Part shown: positions 14,708 to 20,915 of the stretch, in pieces
How the letters are laid out: the number at the start of each line of letters is the position of its first letter
Numbering within the stretch: the stretch's first letter is position 1
Assembly (NCBI RefSeq): GCF_902490045.1
Contig: NZ_CABUCJ010000013.1
Span: forward strand, 1-35,890
DNA length: 35,890 nucleotides
Direction: 5' to 3'
Origin: an uncultured Anaerotruncus sp.
Lineage (GTDB): Bacteria > Bacillota > Clostridia > Oscillospirales > Ruminococcaceae
Notes under the pieces: generated by a model
Seen by the model: only the letters and a program-made list of their open reading frames with translations
Databases searched by the model: none
What the model was told of the DNA's origin: nothing
Program-made: the position numbers and the translations under genes

Positions 14708-16951
14708 TTATATTTTTGTAAACTCAATCATATAAGGACTGCGCGGTGCAAGTGTGAGTGTCAGGGAGATTTCGCCGCCGGTGTCTGCCGTGCCCAAGTC
14801 CTTGCCCGGGTTTTTATTTTCCGGGTCAAACGAATCATAGAGAGTCGCGCTCCAAAGCCCCGACATCCCGTATTTCACAGGGTCGATTTTTATGGTCACG
14901 GTGCGACTGTTTCCGGTTGTGTTGGCAAGCAATACGGCCCTCGTTTCACGATGTGGCGAACACCACGCGCTGGTCAACACGGAGGGCACCTCGGAATCTC
15001 CCCGGGTGTTGTAGGATGCATCCGCCTCAACGTGGTTGTAATGGTAATAAGACATTTTTACCAGCGGAGCATCGCAGCTGGGCGGCGGAAGCATAATGCC
15101 GTATGCAAGATACTTATTGGGTGCGCCTGTACGGAACGCGGCAAATTGCCGCAGATAGGCCGCGCGATCGGCGCTGTATGCATAGGCGACCTCATTGAAA
15201 TCGATGTAATGCTCCGACGATGGGTTCGTTTTTCCATTGAGGGCTTCCATCGGGCTGTACTCGTGGTTAATTTCGTAGATGCCTCCCCAAAGATAGACCC
15301 TAGCGACGATACTGTAAAACAGCTCGCCGGTTTCTTCGACCAGCTTTCCCCAACCGTCCATCCGCAGCGGACCGTAACCGCTGTATACATAGCCGAACAG
15401 CGGGATCGCCTCCGCCACCCCGCTGAGAAAGAAGTGTCGGATCGGCCAAAATTCCAGAGTAGAGGATGGTAAAGCCCATGAACGCGCCTGGTAGTAATCG
15501 AGGTCGTCTAGGAATATCTCGTTAACCAGCTCTGTGCCGATAGGGATATACCTTCCGGTTTTTTGCTGCAGTGCGTTCTTCGTGTCCTGATACAGGTCCT
15601 TAAAGCCATGATTGATGGAGGTGCTCCCACCAACCGGGTGACCATGGGAATCGCTAAGACAGGACATCATCAGATTGTTTGCGGATATGTCGTAATACAT
15701 GCTGTCCAGATCCGCTTCCTGCATGACCTGCATATCGCGCCGGCGGTGCAAATCCTTGGTATACTGCGTGTGGGGACAGAGGATCCTAAAATGATAATCG
15801 TCAAAACTTTTGCTGTCCCTTGGGAATTTCATAAGGTTCTTTTTCAGATTGTCGCTGTCGTCCTTGCCTAGATCGACAAGTAAATCAAACTCAAATGGAG
15901 CGGCGTAATCGCCGTTTGCGTGGATTGTGTCCAGGTTTTCCTTGTCAAAGCGCGTGGGAAACCAGTCGTTGTAGCCGCCGGGCACACCGGATCCAAAGGT
16001 TTGCGGCTCGTCCGTCCAATCCGGGCCAAGTATATGAAAAACCGGGACTTTTATATCCTCATGATAACGCTTTAACCAGGCAGTACGGTTATGTCCGGCA
16101 TTGACGCCGAACGTACATGCTCCGACTTTCTCGAGCAGCCAAACCGGCTTTTTGTCGTCCGGCAGATCCGCCAGCAGTCCTTTTGCACACCAGGGCTGCT
16201 GCAGAGCCCATCCGCGGTAAAGATCGGCGGCTTCGTACCAGCCGTCGCCATCTGTGAACCGCAGGACAAAATCATAATCCATGGACAATCCGGCGCCGGG
16301 CCGAATATCATCACTGCCGAGGATATGAGACGCCTCAAGCCGCAAATGCATGTGGTAGAAATTTAACCATTTGAGATGCAGCCCGCTGTCATATGCCGCA
16401 AAATAAAGCCCGCCCCTTTCTTGCCCGTAATAGGTAAAAAATTGGGCGCTGCAGCCGGAAAAGGATTCCGGATACGGCATATAACGCAGCCCATTGCCGT
16501 CACAATTAAAATGCAGAAGCGGATCTTTTATGAGAACCCCAGTCGCGTAGGGATGCGCCAAAAAATCGCGGCCCTGCCCGGCGATCCGGTGCAGCCCCGG
16601 GAAGATCGGGTATTCAATCGCGCGAATGCAAGATGCCGTATGGTTGCTCACATTGAACCTGAATCGAGCTTCTCCGTCCAAAATTCGAACTTCCGCCGTC
16701 AGGCTTACTCCGTCTTCAAGCAGCCAGGTCAGCTCCATGACCTGGCCAGACATTTTTGCGCCGAGAAATTCCTTGAAGCTTTCCATGAAGCCGTTGCCGG
16801 CATCCCAACGAAAAGGGACGGCATGGGAACGCTCGTTCGGCAAATCTGGATCGATGTACAGGATGCTGCGCCGCTTGTCTTCCAATCGGACAATTGCCCC
16901 TGTAGACTCGGAAAATGTTATGGAGAACTCTTTGCTTTCTAAAACCGGCAT
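14708..16951 (-). CDS. DUF6259-type putative glycoside hydrolase
   Basis: A 747-residue cytosolic protein with no signal peptide. Residues 1-250 are an all-beta N-terminal domain, and about 255-640 look like a TIM-barrel hydrolase: FHILGPDWTDEP; a strand ending in MYYDIS near residue 420, where the Asp is placed like a nucleophile; then GTELVNEIF and the conserved Trp/Tyr-rich segment FGYVYSGYGPLRMDGWG. A C-terminal beta domain follows. The layout matches DUF6259 proteins as I recall them; the catalytic assignment is inference. The ATG at 16951 follows GGGAGA by 7 nt. It is first in the operon behind a LacI-controlled promoter, so it probably cleaves the imported sugar together with the GH172 enzyme. 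Confidence 0.8.
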   Translation of the reverse strand: MPVLESKEFSITFSESTGAIVRLEDKRRSILYIDPDLPNERSHAVPFRWDAGNGFMESFKEFLGAKMSGQVMELTWLLEDGVSLTAEVRILDGEARFRFNVSNHTASCIRAIEYPIFPGLHRIAGQGRDFLAHPYATGVLIKDPLLHFNCDGNGLRYMPYPESFSGCSAQFFTYYGQERGGLYFAAYDSGLHLKWLNFYHMHLRLEASHILGSDDIRPGAGLSMDYDFVLRFTDGDGWYEAADLYRGWALQQPWCAKGLLADLPDDKKPVWLLEKVGACTFGVNAGHNRTAWLKRYHEDIKVPVFHILGPDWTDEPQTFGSGVPGGYNDWFPTRFDKENLDTIHANGDYAAPFEFDLLVDLGKDDSDNLKKNLMKFPRDSKSFDDYHFRILCPHTQYTKDLHRRRDMQVMQEADLDSMYYDISANNLMMSCLSDSHGHPVGGSTSINHGFKDLYQDTKNALQQKTGRYIPIGTELVNEIFLDDLDYYQARSWALPSSTLEFWPIRHFFLSGVAEAIPLFGYVYSGYGPLRMDGWGKLVEETGELFYSIVARVYLWGGIYEINHEYSPMEALNGKTNPSSEHYIDFNEVAYAYSADRAAYLRQFAAFRTGAPNKYLAYGIMLPPPSCDAPLVKMSYYHYNHVEADASYNTRGDSEVPSVLTSAWCSPHRETRAVLLANTTGNSRTVTIKIDPVKYGMSGLWSATLYDSFDPENKNPGKDLGTADTGGEISLTLTLAPRSPYMIEFTKI

Positions 16952-16980
16952 GGCATCATCTCCCTAAGCATATAAAAATG

Positions 16981-17031
16981 TGACATTGATGTCATATGAC
17001 GAAGTATACTATTAATATAAAATTATGTCAA
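16981..17031 (-). promoter_or_regulatory. Promoter and LacI-type operator of the glycan operon
   Basis: Minus strand: -35 TTGACA (17031-17026), exact 17-bp spacer, -10 TATACT (17008-17003). The palindrome TGACATTGATGTCA (16981-16994) lies immediately downstream, at about +2 to +15, a classic position for a LacI-family repressor. Confidence 0.9.
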
Positions 17032-17082
17032 TATAGATTATCTATTTTATGCAAAAAATATTTTAAAATATAAAAAACACGC

Positions 17083-17144
17083 CATATTTTAGATGGAATA
17101 ATCATCTATTATGGCTTGCAATTTAATGACATTGATGGCATAAT
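17083..17144 (+). promoter_or_regulatory. lacI-family gene promoter with operator and upstream palindrome
   Basis: -35 TTGCAA (17116-17121), 17-bp spacer, -10 CATAAT (17139-17144). A second operator copy, TGACATTGATGGCA (17127-17140), fills the spacer, so the regulator probably represses itself. Just upstream an imperfect dyad (GCCATA and TAGATG arms pairing with CATCTA and TATGGC, about 17083-17115) may bind another factor. Confidence 0.82.
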
Positions 17145-17290
17145 GTGATAAATGGCTGTACATAAATTTTAGGATGATTGGTTTCACCATAAGCATAACG
17201 GCGTGCTTAAGCAGACGCTTCTATTGCCGACGGGAACTGGCTGCATCCGGTAGTTTGCGACGAAAAGATTTGTTGGGAGAGAATTGTTAT

Positions 17291-18307
17291 ATGGCAAGTA
17301 TTTATAGCATTGCAAAACAGCTTGGCGTGTCCTCATCCACGGTGGCGCGCGCGCTGCGTCCGGATTCCTATTGCAGTCCCCAAACAAGGATGCTTGTACA
17401 GGAAGAGGCAAAGCGGCAAGGGTACATCCCTTCGGATTCCGCACGTAGCCTGCGTAATAAGAGAACCGGGCGAATTCTGTTCTGCATTCCCGATATTTAT
17501 AACACATTTTACTTTGGAATGATTCAAGGCGCGAGCGAAATTTTAGAGCAGTTTGGATATTACACCTTACTTTGCCATACCAATGCCTCCCTGCAGAAGG
17601 AATTGCAGATGGTAGACAACCTGCGTGCGCGTGTAGGGGATGGTATGATCTTCGTTTCCTTTGACTTTGTCCCGGAGCTTGTGGCGGCGATCAATTCTTG
17701 CGCGAGTCCGGTTGTCCTTACCAACATGGTGGATAATCCACCCCCGTCTCCGAATTATGATTGCGTGTTCATTGACACATATGAAGGCGTGCGCATGGCT
17801 GTTAAACATTTAATTCAACACGGTCATACCCGCATTGCATATATAGGCGGGGACATCCACACGCATACGGGCAAGGAGCGTTGTGAAGGATATTTATCCG
17901 CCATGAAAGAGGCGGGCCTGCCTCCGTTTGACAATTATGATGCGAATGGTCAATTTACAAAAAGCGGAGGGTTTCTGTGCGCATCTGCGCTGCTTCGAAA
18001 AAAGGAACGCCCAACCGCTATTATGGCTGCCAACGATTTAATGGCGCTGGGCGTTATAGAAGCCTGCCGTGAAATTCAATTGCGAATCCCAGAGGACATC
18101 TCCCTTATTGGTATGGACAACACCACATGGGGCCAGTTTGTCTCTCCGCCGATATCGTCTGTAACGATGCGCGAGGATGAGATCGGTCGGATGGCGGCTA
18201 CTTTACTTATGGAAAGGATTCAGAATCCCAATAAGCAGTCCTCTATTATCCGGCTTTCTCCTGATTTGGTGGTTCGTGAATCCTCGAACTTTCTTCCTGA
18301 CCGTTGA
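17291..18307 (+). CDS. LacI-family transcriptional regulator of the glycan locus
   Basis: A 338-residue LacI/GalR protein. The N-terminal headpiece MASIYSIAKQLGVSSSTVAR has the canonical helix-turn-helix, followed by the hinge ARSLRNKRTG and a periplasmic-binding-like effector domain (from GRILFCIPDIYNTFYFGMIQ to the C-terminal ISLIGMDNTTWGQFVSPPIS and MAATLLMERI). The start at 17291 follows GGGAGAG; the longer open frame to 17174 has no ribosome site. It is divergent from the DUF6259-transporter-GH172 operon, with matching palindromes in both promoters, so it should repress both until the sugar or a breakdown product binds. Effector unknown. Confidence 0.95.
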   Translation: MASIYSIAKQLGVSSSTVARALRPDSYCSPQTRMLVQEEAKRQGYIPSDSARSLRNKRTGRILFCIPDIYNTFYFGMIQGASEILEQFGYYTLLCHTNASLQKELQMVDNLRARVGDGMIFVSFDFVPELVAAINSCASPVVLTNMVDNPPPSPNYDCVFIDTYEGVRMAVKHLIQHGHTRIAYIGGDIHTHTGKERCEGYLSAMKEAGLPPFDNYDANGQFTKSGGFLCASALLRKKERPTAIMAANDLMALGVIEACREIQLRIPEDISLIGMDNTTWGQFVSPPISSVTMREDEIGRMAATLLMERIQNPNKQSSIIRLSPDLVVRESSNFLPDR

Positions 18308-18379
18308 TCCCGCGCACCTCGGGGAGCATAATCACAATATATCGACAAGAATAAGAAGGCGTTGGGAGTTGAGGATGGA

Positions 18380-18395
18380 TTGACATCTCTGTCAA
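18380..18395. promoter_or_regulatory. Possible third LacI-type operator
   Basis: TTGACATCTCTGTCAA is a perfect palindrome with a 4-nt centre. Its TGACA/TGTCA arms match those of the two promoter operators, and it lies 75 bp after the regulator's stop codon. Confidence 0.4.
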
Positions 18396-18458
18396 TACAA
18401 TTTTTACATCTATGAGATGAAGCGGTCGAACTGTAAAGGTTCCACAAAACTCGGAATC

Positions 18459-18527
18459 GGCTTAAAGAACCCCCGCATGGGAATCCGTTTTCAGATTCCC
18501 ATGCGGGGGTTCTTTAAGCCTGTTTTT
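18459..18527 (+). terminator. Terminator of the lacI-family gene, 27-bp perfect stem
   Basis: Positions 18459-18485 pair with 18494-18520 without mismatch around an 8-nt loop, followed by TGTTTTT. Confidence 0.9.
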
Positions 18528-18672
18528 AATTTAGATAGCCCCTCCGGACGATCTGGCAGCCGCGAGTTCTTTACAAACGCGCAGGGGGTAAATTGCCGAG
18601 CAGGGATGCCCGTATGGCGGCGGTGAATAGACGATGAACCCGCCGCGGTTGGAATGGGAGCACACCGGGACG

Positions 18673-18702
18673 AAAAAAGCGCGCCCCGAAAGGGCGCGCT
18701 TT
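18673..18702 (-). terminator. Terminator of the zinc-ribbon gene
   Basis: AAAGCGCGCCC (18676-18686) pairs perfectly with 18692-18702 around a 5-nt loop. On the minus strand the stem ends in six T. Confidence 0.92.
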
Positions 18703-18715
18703 AAGAGCAACTGAA

Positions 18716-18994
18716 TTACCTTCTATTCGAGAAGCACTCACTGCAATAAACAGGGCGGTCGCCGCGCGGCTCGAAGGGGACCCGGCAGGTTTTTCCGCAC
18801 TCGGAGCAGACCGTCTCAAACATCTGGCGCTCGGAATTTCCGCCGCGCGCATTTCCTTTTCTGGCATCGCGGCAGGGTTTGCAGCGCTGCGGCTCGTTGG
18901 TGAATCCTTTTTCGGCGTAGAATTCCTGCTCGCTGGCAGTGAACTGGAATTCGTTTCCGCAGTCTTTGCAAATGAGTGTTTTGTCGTTGTACAT
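18716..18994 (-). CDS. Small zinc-ribbon protein with two CxxC pairs of ligands
   Basis: A 92-residue protein made of two zinc-binding modules. The first is TLICKDCGNEFQFTASEQEF ... RCKPCRDARKG, a known small zinc-ribbon family; the second is TVCSECGKTCRVPFEPRGDR ... YCSECF, the CxxC-x17-CxxC type. Together they make four CxxC ligand pairs. The family is widespread in Firmicutes and of unknown role, probably nucleic-acid or protein binding in the cytosol. The ATG at 18994 follows AGAGGT; the frame extends to 19030 without ribosome site. It has its own promoter and terminator. Confidence 0.9.
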   Translation of the reverse strand: MYNDKTLICKDCGNEFQFTASEQEFYAEKGFTNEPQRCKPCRDARKGNARGGNSERQMFETVCSECGKTCRVPFEPRGDRPVYCSECFSNRR

Positions 18995-19040
18995 GAGATA
19001 CCTCTTTAAAAATATTATGCTAGTTGACAAGCATTAATTA

Positions 19041-19069
19041 AGTATACGTCCAAAATGAAAAAAAGTCAA
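19041..19069 (-). promoter_or_regulatory. Sigma-A promoter of the zinc-ribbon gene
   Basis: Minus strand: -35 TTGACT (19069-19064), 17-bp spacer, -10 TATACT (19046-19041). Confidence 0.82.
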
Positions 19070-19256
19070 TGGAAAAAGAAGCCGGACGCAAAATTTTTGC
19101 GGATGAGGAAAACGCCCGGCGCGCCGGTGAGTGCAATCAGCAGGATGAAACGGTGTTTTACCTGCGCCGGGCGCGGTCGACGGAAACAAGGCGCAAAAGG
19201 AGAGATCCATTTTTGTCGCTTTTTTGATTTTTCAGGGATGAATCCAGAACCCTCGG

Positions 19257-19270
19257 GGAATTATAATTCC
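19257..19270. promoter_or_regulatory. 14-bp perfect palindrome upstream of the manganese catalase
   Basis: GGAATTATAATTCC is its own reverse complement and lies 24 bp before the start codon. It could be an operator or part of the promoter. Its TTATAA-like core loosely recalls PerR-type boxes, but the match is too short to assign. Confidence 0.35.
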
Positions 19271-19293
19271 AAAATATTGGAGGAGGCATCCCA

Positions 19294-19980
19294 GTGTTTA
19301 AGCATGAAAAAATGTTGTTCCATCCGGTGCGGGTGGAAAAACCGAATCCGCAATACGCCGTCCTGCTGCAGGAGCAGCTGGGCGGGGCCAACGGCGAACT
19401 GAAATCGGCCTTGCAGTATATGTCGCAGAGCTTCCGCATCAAGGACGCGGCGATCAAGGACCTCTTCATGGATATCGCGGCGGAAGAACTCAGCCACATG
19501 GAAATGGTGGCGACGACGATCAATATGCTCAACGGCCACGACGTCGACAGCCAGCAGGTCGCGGCGGGTGAAATCCAAAGCCATGTCCTGCTTGGACTGA
19601 ACCCGGGGCTCATCAACGCCTCGGGATATTCCTGGGTGGCCGACTATGTCACGGTGACGGGCGATTTGTGCGCCGACCTGCTTTCGAACATCGCCTCGGA
19701 GCAGCGCGCCAAGGTGGTCTATGAATACCTCCACCGGCAGATCGAAGATCGGTACGTCCGCGAGACCATCGATTTTCTGCTTAACCGCGAGGAGGCGCAC
19801 AACGCGCTCTTCCGCGAGGCGTTCAACCGCGTGCAGGACTCCGGCTCGAACCGGGACTTTGGCGTCACGGAAGATTCCCGGCTCTATTTCAATCTTTCAA
19901 CGCCCTCCCCGGCCAACGGCTTCGGAGACACGAAGGCCGCGCCGCCCAGCTTCAACAACCCGAATACGCGTCCTTCGTAA
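19294..19980 (+). CDS. Manganese catalase, CotJC-type spore coat protein
   Basis: A 228-residue di-manganese catalase of the CotJC group. The four-helix bundle ligands are visible: E35 in GGANGELKSAL, E65 and H68 in AAEELSHMEMV, E136 in SNIASEQRAKV and the NREEAHN helix with H169. The family breaks down hydrogen peroxide and CotJC is found in spore coats. The start is GTG at 19294 after GGAGGAGG. The C-terminal 50 residues are a low-complexity Asn/Pro/Ser-rich tail. It stands alone: the small cotJA and cotJB genes that often accompany it are not upstream here. A bidirectional terminator follows. Confidence 0.92.
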   Translation: MFKHEKMLFHPVRVEKPNPQYAVLLQEQLGGANGELKSALQYMSQSFRIKDAAIKDLFMDIAAEELSHMEMVATTINMLNGHDVDSQQVAAGEIQSHVLLGLNPGLINASGYSWVADYVTVTGDLCADLLSNIASEQRAKVVYEYLHRQIEDRYVRETIDFLLNREEAHNALFREAFNRVQDSGSNRDFGVTEDSRLYFNLSTPSPANGFGDTKAAPPSFNNPNTRPS

Positions 19981-20003
19981 CGCGGCTGCCGCGTGAGGAT
20001 CAA

Positions 20004-20042
20004 AAAAGGAGGCGGACAAGCAGTGCTTGTCCGCCTCCTTTT
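20004..20042. terminator. Bidirectional terminator between catalase and XRE genes
   Basis: A 17-bp perfect stem (20004-20020 with 20026-20042), A-rich on the left and T-rich on the right, placed between two convergent genes. Confidence 0.92.
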
Positions 20043-20403
20043 ACTGTTCGGGCGGCTCGGGGTGGTTCCCGAGCCGCTGCTGGAATGCCTTGATCACATC
20101 CAGGATATAGAGCTGTTCCTCTTCGGAGAGTTCCTTGGCGAGCTCGTAGAGCTCCGCCAGAACGCGCGCGCTTTGGGATGCAGCATGCCTGTCTTCCATC
20201 TCCCCCTCGCCGGTCATGAGCCAGCTTTTGTCGATTAGGAGCGTCCGGCAGATGGCGTTGATAACGATTGGCTGCGGCGAGGTTTTGTCCTTTTCCAGAT
20301 TGTAGATCACCCCGCGGGAAACCCCGATTTCTTCCGCCAGGGAGTTCTGCGTGTACCCTCTTTTTTTACGGGCAAAGTTTAAGCGCGCACCCAGCGTGTT
20401 CAT
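20041..20403 (-). CDS. XRE-family (Cro/CI-like) repressor with C-terminal helical domain
   Basis: A 120-residue regulator. Residues 1-60 are a Cro/CI helix-turn-helix (LNFARKKRGYTQNSLAEEIG, then VSRGVIYNLEKDKTSPQ). Residues 80-111 form helices containing LYELAKELSEEEQLYILDVI, presumably for oligomerisation. This second part resembles residues 17-45 of the divergently encoded 60-residue protein, recalling the SinR/SinI relation of Bacillus. The ATG at 20403 follows GAGGTG by 5 nt. The gene has its own promoter (TTGAAA-17-TATAAT), with two dyad elements in the shared intergenic region. It probably represses the rightward small-gene promoter and may autoregulate. Confidence 0.9.
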   Translation of the reverse strand: MNTLGARLNFARKKRGYTQNSLAEEIGVSRGVIYNLEKDKTSPQPIVINAICRTLLIDKSWLMTGEGEMEDRHAASQSARVLAELYELAKELSEEEQLYILDVIKAFQQRLGNHPEPPEQ

Positions 20404-20420
20404 AGCATCACCTCATGGAA

Positions 20421-20449
20421 ATTATAACCTATTTCTAATGCTTTTTCAA
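20421..20449 (-). promoter_or_regulatory. Sigma-A promoter of the XRE gene
   Basis: Minus strand: -35 TTGAAA (20449-20444), 17-bp spacer, -10 TATAAT (20426-20421). Confidence 0.85.
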
Positions 20450-20456
20450 TGATTAT

Positions 20457-20522
20457 TTTCATTGTCAGTGAAATCATTTTACAAAAGTCTTCATTGACAC
20501 TGAAAAATTGACATGTTATAAT
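20457..20522 (+). promoter_or_regulatory. Paired operators and rightward promoter of the small-protein/giant-protein locus
   Basis: Promoter: -35 TTGACA (20494-20499), 17-bp spacer, -10 TATAAT (20517-20522). Operator A TTTCATTGTCAGTGAAA (20457-20473) and operator B TTCATTGACACTGAAA (20490-20505) share TTCA/TGAA arms. B covers the rightward -35; A lies 8 bp upstream of the leftward -35. The layout resembles a two-operator Cro/CI control region. Confidence 0.82.
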
Positions 20523-20552
20523 TCATTTATAAAGCATTAAGGAGGGAAAAGG

Positions 20553-20735
20553 ATGACGGAGCGGGAAATTCAAAGCCGTTTGTCCGGATATGCCGGGAAA
20601 ATCATCGAACAAGCGGCGGAATTGCCGCTGGAGGATCAGGAGCGCCTGCTGCTTATCGCGCGCGGCATGGCGTTTACCAGAAATCTGATGCGCACCGCCC
20701 CGGATGGTTCCGCCCCGTCCGGAAAGAGCGCCTGA
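20553..20735 (+). CDS. 60-residue protein, candidate SinI-like antagonist of the XRE repressor
   Basis: Small acidic-helix protein preceded by AAGGAGGG. Residues 17-45 (IIEQAAELPLEDQERLLLIA and on) align without gaps to XRE residues 85-113: by hand 7 of 21 positions match in the core (E, A, E, L, E, Q, L), including the shared A-x-E-L-x-x-E-(E/D)-Q. There is no DNA-binding domain. In Bacillus, SinI is a short protein that copies the SinR dimerisation helices and disables SinR by heterodimerising; the same role is proposed here by analogy. The C-terminus (about 48-60) is disordered-looking. The gene is transcribed from the promoter its partner would repress, 180 bp before the giant secreted protein gene. 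Confidence 0.75.
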   Translation: MTEREIQSRLSGYAGKIIEQAAELPLEDQERLLLIARGMAFTRNLMRTAPDGSAPSGKSA

Positions 20736-20915
20736 ACGGCCGCGCCCTTTGCGGCGCGGTCCATTCCTTCCGGCAGGGAAGCGGGCTTGCGGCCCTTCCG
20801 GAGTTTCATCTGAAAACCCTGCGCAAATGAAGCATTTCCTTTTTTATCAGGATGGGTCCCCCCCACGGCGGACGGTCCTGACCAGGAGGGGACATTTTAA
20901 GGAGGTTAGAGACTC

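Larger units (their letters stand above)
18308..18715. other. Intergenic region downstream of the lacI-family gene
   Basis: No supported gene in about 400 bp. It holds a third TGACA/TGTCA palindrome (18380-18395), a 27-bp perfect hairpin terminator (18459-18520) and the terminator of the next minus-strand gene (18673-18702). Between 18540 and 18670 I see nothing recognisable. Confidence 0.7.

Noticed and set aside
17174..17290. Longer N-terminus of the LacI-family protein
   Set aside because: The canonical helix-turn-helix begins directly after the ATG at 17291, which has a GGGAGAG ribosome site.
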